From positions 1 to 37,827 of the forward strand of contig CALVSR010000007.1 in NCBI GenBank assembly GCA_944359075.1: a stretch of DNA of 37,827 nt. The letters run 5' to 3'. Shown piece by piece: positions 1 to 9,206 of this stretch. Position numbers and translations under genes: made by a program. The notes under the pieces were generated by a model. It had not been told where the DNA came from, ran no database searches, and saw nothing but the letters and a program-made list of their open reading frames with translations. This DNA comes from an uncultured Bacilli bacterium. Its GTDB lineage: Bacteria; Bacillota_I; Bacilli_A; RF39; UBA660. Each line of letters begins with the position of its first letter. Position 1 is the first letter of the stretch.

Positions 1-73
1 CTCACTTCGTTCGCCCTTGATTTTTTATTAAAAGAATAGTCCTTTTTATGATGTCTCCTAGATGGGGTTCACA

Positions 74-958
74 TCACCATTTAGTTCTTTCTATTAGGCC
101 TTTAGCTTGAGAAACAGAAGTGGTTTCCAAATCAATTCCTAGTTGTTTACAAGCATAACCATATTGAGTTAAAACATCTTTATCACTGGTTCTTTTATTA
201 GGGTTTAAAGACATATAGTTAAATACAGTACGATTATCCGTTAAGAACTTATAAGGAATACCATAATTAATAAGTATTTGATAAAATACGTGGTAATAAC
301 CATTTAAAGTTTCTTGTTTATCAAAGTAAGCTCCAACGATAGTAGAAGTAGCTTTATCAATAGCTAGATGTAGGCATGTTTTAATTCCACCAAACCATTC
401 ATGAATTGAGCCATCTTGCTCAATTATTTCACCAAAATATTTAGGTTTTTCACCTCTAGGATGAGAATCTTCTAAAGCTATTTCATGACTTATAATAGAT
501 TCAATTTGTTGCTCAGACATAGCCAAATTAATTTTCTTTTCAGATAATAATTTATTTTTAGCATGAGCTCTTTTAGTTTTCTTTCTAGCTTTAGGTGATA
601 ATATACCAGCTTTAGTTAATGTTTTATAAATAAAATTATAAGATACTTTAATGTTTTCATTTTTTTCTAAAAATTCTTTAAAGTGATTAAAATTAAAATC
701 ATAGTATTTTGTCTTATAAAGTAGTATAATATCTTCAGAGATTGACTTATCTAGGGTATTTACTGGTTTCTTTGTTCGGTTGCCATGAATAAATCCAGAT
801 TTGCCTTTCTCTTTATAAATAATTATGAGACGATTAACTTGTCTTACTGATATACCGAGTTTTAATGCGACTCGTTTTTTATTTCCTCCATGATCTACTA
901 GATTTTTAATTTCTTCATATTTTCTTTGTTCATTCATTCTTAATTCAACCTTTCTCAT
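74..958 (-). pseudogene. C-terminally truncated DDE transposase, ISNCY/IS1202-like
   Basis: This is an rve-fold transposase with an N-terminal helix-turn-helix (a KKRVALKLGISVRQVNRL-like segment). A catalytic core follows with the first Asp in EQDGSIHEWFGG, the second in FLTDNRTVF and the Glu in AKGLIERTKW. Related ISNCY-type transposases run well over 400 residues. Here the frame stops directly after the catalytic Glu motif, at about 294 residues, so the C-terminal part is absent and the protein is probably inactive. The ATG at 958 is preferred because GAGGTGG lies just upstream on the minus strand; a GTG at 967 is the alternative. That ribosome binding site sits in a short hairpin (963-976). 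The exact family is from recognition only. Confidence 0.7.
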
Positions 959-962
959 TTCT

Positions 963-976
963 TCCACCTCAGTGGA
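963..976. promoter_or_regulatory. Small hairpin sequestering the transposase ribosome binding site
   Basis: TCCAC at 963-967 pairs with GTGGA at 972-976 around the loop CTCA. On the minus strand this stem contains the GAGGTGG Shine-Dalgarno of the transposase. Insertion sequences often use such stems to block translation from transcripts that enter from outside. The function here is inferred. Confidence 0.35.
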
Positions 977-989
977 GTATTATAAATTA

Positions 990-1030
990 ACTTGGGACAT
1001 TTTCCTAAGTTATTACTTAAGACATTATCA
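990..1030. repeat. Two direct repeats at the IS end
   Basis: ACTTGGGACATTTTC (from about 990) and ACTTAAGACATTATC (from about 1016) match at 12 of 15 positions and are spaced about 26 bp apart. They lie between the terminal inverted pair and the transposase start, the usual place for transposase binding sites. Confidence 0.5.
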
Positions 1031-1070
1031 CAAGTTAATCAAAAAAAAGTTTAGAAAAGTGTTATATTCC

Positions 1071-1099
1071 TTGAGAAATGTCGCTTTTTGTTATATACT
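1071..1099 (+). promoter_or_regulatory. Promoter of the main glycan operon
   Basis: TTGAGA (1071-1076) and TATACT (1094-1099) are separated by 17 bp. The start codon at 1118 follows with AAGGAGG at 1107-1113. The promoter begins about 33 bp outside the inferred IS end, so it appears to be native rather than carried by the IS. Confidence 0.7.
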
Positions 1100-1117
1100 T
1101 AATTACAAGGAGGTAAT

Positions 1118-2038
1118 ATGGGAAAGCTTAATGATTACTTTAATGATAAAGTAACGCGTGTTTTAAACCAAAAGTTGTTAGATATTAATAATCAAATAGA
1201 AACTATTAATAAAAATATAAGTAAATTGCAGAAGAACAAACAAGATTTAAAAACACAAAAAAATTTTGAAAATGCAATATCTACTGATATTAAGGCAATA
1301 TCTGATGAAATTAATCGATTAAAAAACCTAATTAATCCTATATCAACAGAAGAAACAGAAGATATTTCTATGTTCTATGAAAATGAAATTTATATGAATG
1401 ATGAGAGGGTTTTTTCAAGAAAAGATATTGGAAATTTTGTCATTAATATTGATGGTTCTAATGCAAATCATAAAATTTATTTACATAGTACAAAAGGAAC
1501 TGGGAAAATCTTCATTAATTTTTCTGGTATAAAAAATATATTTAGAATTGGAAAAAATAATACTGTTAGAAATGATTTATTAATTGAATACTGGGGATGC
1601 CATCCAAATATTTATCCTGAAAACGTTGCTATTGAAGTAGGAAATAATAATTATTTTAATGGTGAGAAAATAAAATTTATTTCTCCTATTGAGAATGGTA
1701 AATTTATAAAAATAGGGGATTATAATCTTTTTGCTGGATACATTACCTTTCGTGGCAGAAATGACCATATCATTTATAATATTGATACTAAAGAACGAGT
1801 GAATCTAGATGACAATATAATATTGGGAAATAATATTTGGATTTGTGATTCAGTAATAATGCTTCCTAAAACAAATATTAAAGGGAATGTAGTAATTGGA
1901 GAACATTCTTTAGTAAATAAAACATTTAATAAAAAAAATATATTAATTGCAGGGATACCAGCTGAAATAAAAAAAGAAAATATCATGTGGCATATTAATT
2001 TAGACGATACTTACAAAGAAAGTAAATATCCAATATAA
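1118..2038 (+). CDS. Hexapeptide-repeat acyltransferase with N-terminal coiled coil
   Basis: This is a probable sugar O- or N-acetyltransferase of the left-handed beta-helix type. The first ~70 residues are Lys/Asn/Gln-rich and form a predicted coiled coil (NKNISKLQKNKQDLKTQ), likely for oligomerisation. The C-terminal part (about 210-285) holds the fold signature: a DHIIYN segment whose His aligns with the catalytic His of CatB/WcaF-like enzymes, then GNNIWICDSVIMLPK, GNVVIGEHSLVNK and an AGIPAEI ending. The middle is poorly conserved. The start is fixed by AAGGAGG five bases upstream. It is the first gene of the operon, so it probably modifies a sugar of the exported glycan. Substrate unknown. 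Confidence 0.7.
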   Translation: MGKLNDYFNDKVTRVLNQKLLDINNQIETINKNISKLQKNKQDLKTQKNFENAISTDIKAISDEINRLKNLINPISTEETEDISMFYENEIYMNDERVFSRKDIGNFVINIDGSNANHKIYLHSTKGTGKIFINFSGIKNIFRIGKNNTVRNDLLIEYWGCHPNIYPENVAIEVGNNNYFNGEKIKFISPIENGKFIKIGDYNLFAGYITFRGRNDHIIYNIDTKERVNLDDNIILGNNIWICDSVIMLPKTNIKGNVVIGEHSLVNKTFNKKNILIAGIPAEIKKENIMWHINLDDTYKESKYPI

Positions 2039-2069
2039 ATAAACAAAATTAGTGGGAGTGAGTGTTGAA

Positions 2070-4028
2070 ATGAGAAAGAAAAAAATAGCATTAGCATATG
2101 GGATTACAGGGGGATATGTTGATATTTTAGCTAATGTATTGATAGGTTTAAAGCATAAAAGTAAAAAGTTTTGGAACGATATCATTGTATTTCATGAAGG
2201 AATTACAGAAGAACAAAAAAAACACCTAAATAAAATTGTTGAATGCAAGTTTATAGAATTGAAAGCCAGAGATTTTTTAAAGAATGTTCCAAGAGTACAA
2301 TTAGAATTATATAGTGTAGCTACTTTTTTCAGATTTGAAAGTTTTAGTTTATTAGATGATTATGAAAAAGTAATTTGGTCAGACGTTGATGTATTATATC
2401 AAAAAGATATTAGTGAGCTAACCAAATTTGGTGATAAAACGGGGTATGCAGCAACCTATGCATCAGAACCCTATATAGTAGAAAATAATTTTTTTGAGTT
2501 AATTAACGAATATAACATGTTTATACCAATGATAAATGCTGGTCTTTTTGTTATTAGTGATAAATTGAAAAATTATAAAGAAATTCAGAAGTGGTGTTAT
2601 GAAAGTACTATAAAATATGGAAGCAAATTAAGGTGGTTAGATCAAGCAATCTTAAATATTATGGTACAAAAATTTAATATTGAGATAGAACCAATTGATT
2701 TAAATAAATTCCATTGCCACCCAACTGTTAAAGAATATAGAAAAAATGCTTGCATTATCCATGCTCATGGTTTAAGAAAATTTTGGAATGATTTAGAATT
2801 TCAACAATTATTTCCAGAATGGTACAAAAATCACAATGAGTGGCTTAAACTATATCCACATCAACCAACCAAGTTAATTTACGATTATTTACCTTTAGTT
2901 TCTGTTGTGATGTCTGTATATGAGAGATATGATTTTTTAGTAGAAGCAGTAGAAAGTATTTTAAAACAAACATATAAAAATCTAGAGTTAATTATCGTAG
3001 TAGAGAAATCAGATAACCAGAAAAAGATAAATAAAGTATTAGAGGAATTAAATAATAAAAAAATTAAAATTATTAATAATACGGAAAAATTAGGATTTTC
3101 TAATTCATTAAATGTTGGAATAAAAGCATCTAAAGGAAAATATATAGCTAGAATGGATGATGATGATATCTCCTTACCAACTAGAATTGAAAAACAAGTT
3201 CAATTTATGGAAAATAATTTAGAGATTGGAATATGTGATACAAATGCTGAGTTTTTTATGTATGGAAGAGGGTTATGGTATTATACCAATCCAACTAGTG
3301 AAGAATTGAAAGCTTTATTGCTAGTAACAAATCCAATTTGTCATCCAAGTGTAATGATGCGTAAATCAATGTTAGATGAGTATAAATTAAAGTATAATCC
3401 AGATTATTTTTCAGAAGACTATGAACTATGGAGTAGATCAATAGCTTATTTTCCAATTGCACATATCGATGAGGTATTATTAAAATATAGAGCATCGAAA
3501 AAAAATGTAACTAGTATTGAAGCAAATGATTCCAAGATTCAAACTTCAATAAAGAAAACAATAAAGCATCAATTTAAAGATTATTTGGATTTAGATTTTA
3601 ATGACAATGAAATAGAATTGCTTCAAAGAAGAATTAACATAATCGATAAAGTAGCTTGCCGTGATAGTGCAATAAAATTACAAAAACAAACCTATAAAAG
3701 AATTATTCAAAAAAACAAAGAGTGTAAAATCTATAATCAAGAATTCATTGAACAATTATTTCCAATTAATGAAAAATATCAAAAAAAATCTGCTGGTACT
3801 AAAAAAAGTCGCATAAAGAATGTTATAAAAAGAATACTTAAACCAATATATACGCCAATTTATAACGCAATTGAAAGAAGAGTATATGGGATTGTAGCCA
3901 ATCAATGTAATTCTATAAATTATCGACTGGATCTGATTCAAAATCAATTAGAGACAATAAATAATTATGAAAAGAAAAATATGAGAAGAAAAATAACGCA
4001 GAAAGGGAAAAATCATGGAGAAAAATAG
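2070..4028 (+). CDS. Bifunctional glycosyltransferase, GT8 plus GT2 domains
   Basis: Residues 1-265 form a GT8-type domain. They show the metal-binding DVD at 105-107, NAGLFVIS at about 156-163, WLDQAI at about 189 and HAHG at 231. Residues 275-500 form a GT2 domain: a VSVVMSVYERYDFLVEAVES nucleotide-binding start, ARMDDDDIS at 360-368 and the acid motif SEDYELWSR. The tail is basic, with a short amphipathic or coiled segment (about 580-650) that could bind the membrane. ATG 2070 is preferred over GTG 2052: GGGAGTGAG lies 8 bases upstream, and the paralog at 9830 begins with the same MxKKKxALAY. The protein likely adds two successive sugars to the glycan. It overlaps the next gene by 14 bp. 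Confidence 0.8.
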   Translation: MRKKKIALAYGITGGYVDILANVLIGLKHKSKKFWNDIIVFHEGITEEQKKHLNKIVECKFIELKARDFLKNVPRVQLELYSVATFFRFESFSLLDDYEKVIWSDVDVLYQKDISELTKFGDKTGYAATYASEPYIVENNFFELINEYNMFIPMINAGLFVISDKLKNYKEIQKWCYESTIKYGSKLRWLDQAILNIMVQKFNIEIEPIDLNKFHCHPTVKEYRKNACIIHAHGLRKFWNDLEFQQLFPEWYKNHNEWLKLYPHQPTKLIYDYLPLVSVVMSVYERYDFLVEAVESILKQTYKNLELIIVVEKSDNQKKINKVLEELNNKKIKIINNTEKLGFSNSLNVGIKASKGKYIARMDDDDISLPTRIEKQVQFMENNLEIGICDTNAEFFMYGRGLWYYTNPTSEELKALLLVTNPICHPSVMMRKSMLDEYKLKYNPDYFSEDYELWSRSIAYFPIAHIDEVLLKYRASKKNVTSIEANDSKIQTSIKKTIKHQFKDYLDLDFNDNEIELLQRRINIIDKVACRDSAIKLQKQTYKRIIQKNKECKIYNQEFIEQLFPINEKYQKKSAGTKKSRIKNVIKRILKPIYTPIYNAIERRVYGIVANQCNSINYRLDLIQNQLETINNYEKKNMRRKITQKGKNHGEK

Positions 4029-4956
4029 AATTTTAATAATTGGAGGAAACGGATATATTGGAAAAAATGTTGTATCCAATCTATTACAACATGGGTATGA
4101 GCCTGTAATATATGATATTGTGAAAAGTGATTTAGAGGTAGAACAATATACCGGTGATTTATTAAGTGATCCTGTTTTTGAAGAAATAATAAAATCCTGT
4201 AATAAAATAATATATTTAATAACTTCTGTATCTCCTAAAAAATCCATGGAAGATCCAACTTCTGCATATATGACAGATATTCCGTTACTAATAAAAACTT
4301 TAGACACTTGTGTAAAATATGGAATTAAAAGAGTTATATATGCTTCATCAGGTGGAACTGTATATGGAGAAGGTAATGGAAAACTATTTAGAGAAGAAGA
4401 TCAAACATATCCAATCAATCACTATGCAATTTGTAAAATAAGTTGTGAAAAAATACTAAACCTATATAACACTTTATATAATATGGAAAATATTAGTTTA
4501 AGAATTTCTAATCCATACGGAATTGGACAGAATCCTAAATCTGGAGTAGGGGCAATTACAACTTTTGCATATGAAATATTAATGGGTAATCCTATTACAT
4601 TATTTGGAAATGGTCAAAATTATAGGGATTATATTGATGTTGAATCAGTTAGCGAAGCATTTAGATTAAGCTGTAATTGGGAATATGATAAATCCATTTT
4701 TCCCGTTTTCAATATTGGTAGTGGGGAACCCTTGTCTTTAAATGATATTATAGAAATTATTACTAAGGCTTATGGAGTAACTCCAAATATAGAATATTTA
4801 GCTGAAAGGCCATTTGATGTAAGATATAGTGCATTAGATACATCTAAAGCTGAAAAATATCTAAATTATCAGTTTCCACATAATCAAAAAGAAAAGATAA
4901 AAGATTATGTTTTAAGAGTAAAACATCAATGGAATAATAATTTGAAAGGAGAATAG
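4015..4956 (+). CDS. NAD-dependent sugar-nucleotide epimerase/dehydratase (SDR)
   Basis: This is an extended short-chain dehydrogenase of about 313 residues. The Rossmann GGNGYIG lies near residue 10, ASSGGTVYG forms the Ser/Thr side of the active site and YAICK is the catalytic YxxxK. The family includes UDP-hexose 4-epimerases and nucleotide-sugar 4,6-dehydratases, and sequence alone does not decide between them. Because the next gene is a heptose kinase, a role in modifying or epimerising a GDP- or UDP-linked sugar of the same glycan is likely. It starts inside the previous gene (14-bp overlap) and stops 3 bp before hddA, so it is translationally coupled on both sides. Confidence 0.75.
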   Translation: MEKNRILIIGGNGYIGKNVVSNLLQHGYEPVIYDIVKSDLEVEQYTGDLLSDPVFEEIIKSCNKIIYLITSVSPKKSMEDPTSAYMTDIPLLIKTLDTCVKYGIKRVIYASSGGTVYGEGNGKLFREEDQTYPINHYAICKISCEKILNLYNTLYNMENISLRISNPYGIGQNPKSGVGAITTFAYEILMGNPITLFGNGQNYRDYIDVESVSEAFRLSCNWEYDKSIFPVFNIGSGEPLSLNDIIEIITKAYGVTPNIEYLAERPFDVRYSALDTSKAEKYLNYQFPHNQKEKIKDYVLRVKHQWNNNLKGE

Positions 4957-4959
4957 AAA

Positions 4960-5934
4960 ATGATAATAACTAGGACACCATTTAGAGTTAGTTTATGTGG
5001 TGGGGGTAGTGATTTACCTAGTTTTTATGAAAAACATGGAGGATGTGTCATTAGCACTACGATTAATAAATACATGTATATTACCATACATCCATCATTT
5101 CAGAAAGACTTAACGGTACTAAAGTATTTAAAAACGGAAACTGTAAAAAAAGTAAATGATATAGAACATCCAATTTTTAAACAGTGTTTAAAAGATAATA
5201 AAATAAAAGGGGTAGAAATCACCTCTATAGCTGATATTCCTCAAGGAACGGGACTTGGTTCATCTAGTTCTTTTACAGTAGGCTTATTGAATGCATTAGC
5301 ATGTTATAAAAGAAAGTTTGTTTCAAAAGAAGAAATAGCGAGTACAGCATGTCATGTTGAAATTGAGGAATTAGGAAATAGAATTGGTAAACAAGATCAA
5401 TATGCTGCAGCCTATGGAGGACTAAATTACTATCAATTTAACAAAGATGGTTCAGTATATGTAGAACCTGTTTTAATGTCAAAAGAGGCGTTTCATAAAT
5501 TAGAAGAAAATTTAATTATGATGTATGTTGGTGGTGTACACTCCGCATCAGAAATATTGAAAGAACAATCAAATAATGTGAAATCAGGTGATAAGGAGAA
5601 AAATCAACTGAAAATGTGTGCGTTAACAAAAAAGCTAAAAACAGAATTGGAAAGCAATAATGTTGATGCAGTTGGTAAAATTCTTCATGAAAGTTGGATG
5701 CTAAAGAAAACATTAGCATCAGGTATTTCAAATCCTGATATAGATAAATGGTATCAGACAGCAATCAAAAATGGAGCAATAGGTGGAAAATTACTAGGAG
5801 CCGGTGGTGGAGGTTTTCTATTATTCTATGTTCCAAAAGAAAAACAAAAACAAGTAATAGATAGTTTACCAGAATTAAAGCCATTGGATTTTAAGTTTGA
5901 CCATCAAGGTACAATACCAATTTTTGTAAGTTAG
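4960..5934 (+). CDS. hddA: D-glycero-alpha-D-manno-heptose 7-phosphate 1-kinase
   Basis: This GHMP kinase would phosphorylate heptose 7-phosphate at C1 to give the 1,7-bisphosphate. The N-terminus TRTPFRVSLCGGGSDLP is characteristic of the HddA group. The ATP-binding loop IPQGTGLGSSSS lies at about 93-104, GKQDQYAAAYGG follows in mid-protein, and the C-terminal GHMP motif is LLGAGGGGFLLFYVP. At 324 residues the length is normal for the family. The enzymes for the other steps are all within 5 kb (isomerase at 9206, fused phosphatase/guanylyltransferase at 7899), which supports heptose over other GHMP substrates such as fucose. The ribosome binding site is AAAGGAG. Confidence 0.85.
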   Translation: MIITRTPFRVSLCGGGSDLPSFYEKHGGCVISTTINKYMYITIHPSFQKDLTVLKYLKTETVKKVNDIEHPIFKQCLKDNKIKGVEITSIADIPQGTGLGSSSSFTVGLLNALACYKRKFVSKEEIASTACHVEIEELGNRIGKQDQYAAAYGGLNYYQFNKDGSVYVEPVLMSKEAFHKLEENLIMMYVGGVHSASEILKEQSNNVKSGDKEKNQLKMCALTKKLKTELESNNVDAVGKILHESWMLKKTLASGISNPDIDKWYQTAIKNGAIGGKLLGAGGGGFLLFYVPKEKQKQVIDSLPELKPLDFKFDHQGTIPIFVS

Positions 5935-5945
5935 GAGAAAAGATT

Positions 5946-6905
5946 ATGAAAAATATATTAATAACTGGAGGAGCCGGTTTTATTGGCTGCCATTTAACAA
6001 AAAAGCTTCTAGAAGAAGGAAATAAAGTTATTTGCATTGATGATTTTACTTTGGGTACAATGGAAAATATTAAGGAATTCATAAATAATTCTAATTTTCG
6101 TCTAATTCAGCAAGATGTCACAGAAGTTGATGAAATCTTAAATAAGATAGAAACAGAAAATATTGATATTATTTACCACTTGGCAGCAAATTCCGATATT
6201 CAAAAAGGTGGTAAGAATCCTACTATTGATTTTCATAACACATTAGAGACTACTTTTGCATCATTAGAAATTGCAAGAAGAAAAAATATAAAAGATTTTT
6301 TCTTTGCTTCTACTTCTGCCATATATGGAAATAGAACGGATGAATTATTAAAAGAAAATCTAGGAGATTTAAGACCAATATCTTATTATGGTGGTGCCAA
6401 ACTTGCAAGTGAATCTTTGATTTCATCTTATTCTTACATGAACGAAATGAATGTAATAATATTTAGGTTTCCAAATGTAATTGGGCCAAATCTAACTCAT
6501 GGTGTAATCTATGATTTTACTAGAAAATTGGAGGCTAATCCTCACAGATTGGTAATTCTTGGAGATGGAACCCAATCAAAACCCTATATATATGTAGAAG
6601 ATTTAATAGAAGTAATACTAAAAATGACCAAGAAGATTAACCCTGGAGTTGAAACTTACAATATCGGTGTAGAGGGTAGTACATCCGTTACTAAAATAGC
6701 AGATATTGTATGCAAAGAACTTGGCTTAGAAGAAGTTGAATATGAATATACAGGTGGCAATGTTGGTTGGAAAGGTGACGTACCTAAATTTCAATATGAT
6801 TTAACAAAAATACATAATTGGGGCTGGAAAGCAAAACATAACTCAGATGAGTCAGTAAAAGAAACTGTAAAACACATTAAAAAAAATGGGCAAAGCAGCA
6901 AATAA
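5946..6905 (+). CDS. NAD-dependent nucleotide-sugar epimerase/dehydratase (SDR)
   Basis: This is a second extended SDR, about 319 residues, similar in plan to UDP-glucose 4-epimerase. It has TGGAGFIG at the N-terminus, FASTSAIYG, and YGGAK as YxxxK. It is clearly distinct from the SDR at 4015 and from galE at 19852, so the glycan uses at least three such reactions. Enclosed by heptose genes, it could act on GDP-heptose or supply another sugar; I cannot tell which. The stop lies 20 bp inside the next gene. Confidence 0.75.
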   Translation: MKNILITGGAGFIGCHLTKKLLEEGNKVICIDDFTLGTMENIKEFINNSNFRLIQQDVTEVDEILNKIETENIDIIYHLAANSDIQKGGKNPTIDFHNTLETTFASLEIARRKNIKDFFFASTSAIYGNRTDELLKENLGDLRPISYYGGAKLASESLISSYSYMNEMNVIIFRFPNVIGPNLTHGVIYDFTRKLEANPHRLVILGDGTQSKPYIYVEDLIEVILKMTKKINPGVETYNIGVEGSTSVTKIADIVCKELGLEEVEYEYTGGNVGWKGDVPKFQYDLTKIHNWGWKAKHNSDESVKETVKHIKKNGQSSK

Positions 6906-7902
6906 TAACTATGATTTAATAGATATCTTCAAATTCTTTTTTGCTTGTTGTGTAGTTTTAATTCATACAGAAATCAGTAAAGAACTTTCCAATGGTTTTT
7001 ATTTACAAGAAATGTTATTTAGATTAGCAGTACCATTCTTTTTTGTAAGTTCAGGGTTTTTATCTTCTCAAAAAGAGTTATCATCAGCGAATTTAAAAAA
7101 GTCTCTAAAGAAAATGATTTCAATATATATGATATGGTCATTCATTTATATATTTGCAACATATTTTAGATATGATTTTGATTATACTTATCTTTTTGAT
7201 CAGTTTATCAGATTTTTCTTTTTAAGTGCCGATAATATAATGTGGTTTATAGGAAGTGTTATTTTTTCTATGATCGTTATTTTTCATTTAGGAAAAAATA
7301 AAAAGTATTTAATTATAAGCCTTGTGACCGCATTTCTGTTATATTTATTTGGTTTATTCTTTACCACCTATAATTTTATTCCAAAAAATACTTTCTTTAC
7401 GGAATTAGTAACATACCTGTCAAAAACATTTTATGCCAATAGAAATCCAATTTTTAGTGGTTACTTATATTTTGGAATTGGTTATTATATGTCATTATAC
7501 TGTAAAGATAATAAATTAAAATTAAAGCACTTAATAATTTTAATTCCCTTGGATATACTATTCCTATTTTTAGAAAGTAAATTAATTTATCAAAACTTAA
7601 ATAGTTTAATAGAATATGATTTTCTAATTATGCATATTCCTACAATTATATTACTTTTCCTAGTAATTAAGAATATCAAAAAATTGCCAATTAATACTAT
7701 CAAGATACGCAAAATATCAGCAATAATGTATTATATTCATATATTGATTTTATTTACATATCAATATTTAATTATCAATAATTATTTGCATTTGGACATC
7801 AATTCAAAAAAACTGGATTTATTAGTTTTAACAACAACAATTATTATTAGTTGGCTGGCTAATGAATTATTAAACTATAAGAGAAAGGAAGTAATTAGAT
7901 GA
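6886..7902 (+). CDS. Membrane acyltransferase, acyltransferase-3 family
   Basis: This is an integral membrane protein of about 338 residues with roughly ten hydrophobic helices. The N-terminal IDIFKFFFACCVVLIHTEI contains the essential His (about residue 27) of the acyltransferase-3 (OafA/WecH) family. Such enzymes transfer acetyl or other acyl groups onto surface sugars. The gene begins 20 bp before the end of the previous one without an obvious ribosome binding site, so coupled translation is likely. It ends in an ATGA overlap with the following gene. It is one of two acyltransferases in the operon, with the beta-helix enzyme at 1118. Confidence 0.8.
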   Translation: MGKAANNNYDLIDIFKFFFACCVVLIHTEISKELSNGFYLQEMLFRLAVPFFFVSSGFLSSQKELSSANLKKSLKKMISIYMIWSFIYIFATYFRYDFDYTYLFDQFIRFFFLSADNIMWFIGSVIFSMIVIFHLGKNKKYLIISLVTAFLLYLFGLFFTTYNFIPKNTFFTELVTYLSKTFYANRNPIFSGYLYFGIGYYMSLYCKDNKLKLKHLIILIPLDILFLFLESKLIYQNLNSLIEYDFLIMHIPTIILLFLVIKNIKKLPINTIKIRKISAIMYYIHILILFTYQYLIINNYLHLDINSKKLDLLVLTTTIIISWLANELLNYKRKEVIR

Positions 7903-9206
7903 AAGCAGTAATTATGGCTGGAGGAAAGGGAACAAGAATTAGCAGTATCACAACTGATATTCCCAAGGCAATGTTACCTATCGTAGATAAACCAATTATA
8001 GAGCATCAAATAGAATGCTTAAAAAATTCTGGTGTTACGGATATAACAGTAGTAATTGGGCATTTAGGTAGTGTTATTAAAAACTATCTAGAAGATGGTA
8101 GTAAATTTGGTGTACAAATTAATTATTTGGAGGAGGCAACCCCACTTGGCACAGCAGGTGCATTATATTATTTAAAAGAAAAATTTACAGAAGATTTTAT
8201 ATTTTTATTTGGTGATGTCTTCTTAAGTATAGATTTTAATAGAATGTTATCATATCATAATCAAAAAAAATCGGATGCTACATTATTTGTTCATCCTAAT
8301 ATTCATCCATATGACAGTGTTTTGGTAGAAAATGATAGAAACGATTGTATTCTTGGAATTGACTCTAAAAGAGTAGCTAGAGAATATGACTATAAGAATA
8401 ATGTGAATGCTGGTATTTTCGTGTTTTCTCCTAAGGTATTTGACTTTGTTATGGAACCTAAAAAAATGGATTTAGAAAACGAAGTAATTATTCCAATGAT
8501 TCAAAATGGCTATCATCTTTATACATATAAATCAACAGAATATGCTAAAGATATGGGAACACCTGAAAGATATTATGCAGTTAATGAAGATTGCCGTAGT
8601 GGTCTAGTGGATGCACGAAATTTATCTAATCCACAAAAATGTATTTTTCTAGATAGAGATGGAACAATTAATGAGTATGTAGGGTTCTTAAGAAAAAAAG
8701 AAGATTTAAAACTAATACCAGGTGTAGTAGAGGCCATTCGTAAAATCAATAATTCTGAATACTTATGTATAGTTGTTACTAATCAACCCGTTGTTGCAAG
8801 GGGCGAGGTGACAGTAGAAGAATTAGAAGACATACATAAACATCTAGAAACATTATTAGGAAATGAAGGCGTTTATGTGGATGATATTTATTATTGCCCA
8901 CATCACCCTGATAAAGGTTTTGAGGGGGAAGTTCCAGAATTGAAATTTGATTGCGATTGTAGAAAGCCAAAGAATGGGATGATTGAAAAAGCAAGTGAAA
9001 GATATCACATAGCGGTAGAAGAATCATATATCATTGGAGATTCTACACTAGATATTATGTTAGGTAAAAATGCTAATATGCAATCTATTTTGGTATTAAC
9101 AGGACAAGCAGGACAAGATTCCAAATATGATGTAGAACCAGATATGGTAGCCGATAATTTAGAAGAGGCAGTAAATAAAATTATGATAAAAAGGAGACAA
9201 AAATAA
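7899..9206 (+). CDS. hddC-gmhB: Fused heptose-1-P guanylyltransferase and heptose bisphosphatase (HddC-GmhB)
   Basis: Two enzymes of one pathway sit in a single chain. Residues 1-235 are a nucleotidyltransferase (MAGGKGTR near the start, IPKAMLPI, LFGDVFLS, NAGIFVFSP), matching HddC-type transfer of a nucleotide, probably GMP, to heptose 1-phosphate. Residues 245-430 are a HAD phosphatase of the GmhB type: FLDRDGTINEY with Asp252 and Asp254, VTNQPVVARG, the zinc-site residues Cys333, His335, Cys352 and Cys354, and IIGDSTLDI. GmhB removes the 7-phosphate, giving the substrate of the other domain. AAGGAAGT precedes the start, and gmhA overlaps the stop by one base. Anomer and nucleotide specificity are inferred from context with hddA. 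Confidence 0.85.
   Translation: MKAVIMAGGKGTRISSITTDIPKAMLPIVDKPIIEHQIECLKNSGVTDITVVIGHLGSVIKNYLEDGSKFGVQINYLEEATPLGTAGALYYLKEKFTEDFIFLFGDVFLSIDFNRMLSYHNQKKSDATLFVHPNIHPYDSVLVENDRNDCILGIDSKRVAREYDYKNNVNAGIFVFSPKVFDFVMEPKKMDLENEVIIPMIQNGYHLYTYKSTEYAKDMGTPERYYAVNEDCRSGLVDARNLSNPQKCIFLDRDGTINEYVGFLRKKEDLKLIPGVVEAIRKINNSEYLCIVVTNQPVVARGEVTVEELEDIHKHLETLLGNEGVYVDDIYYCPHHPDKGFEGEVPELKFDCDCRKPKNGMIEKASERYHIAVEESYIIGDSTLDIMLGKNANMQSILVLTGQAGQDSKYDVEPDMVADNLEEAVNKIMIKRRQK

Larger units (their letters stand above)
1..1038 (-). mobile_element. Partial ISNCY/IS1202-like insertion sequence
   Basis: The element reads on the minus strand and only its transposase-proximal end is complete. That end carries an 8-bp inverted pair, TTAACTTG at 987-994 and CAAGTTAA at 1031-1038. 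It also carries two direct copies of an ACTTnnGACATTnTC motif, at about 990-1004 and 1016-1030, which look like transposase binding sites. The far end is missing: the reading frame stops at 74 and the window begins at 1. The boundary at about 1038 is inferred from these repeats, because no target duplication can be checked. Confidence 0.55.

Noticed and set aside
74-958. Rescue of the transposase by frameshift or TGA readthrough
   Set aside because: Reading beyond the stop gives a short sequence without resemblance to the expected C-terminal part, and another stop follows before the window edge.
972-1154. Small + strand frame spanning the IS end and the operon promoter
   Set aside because: It overlaps the IS repeats, the promoter and the start of the acyltransferase gene, has no ribosome binding site and encodes no recognisable protein.
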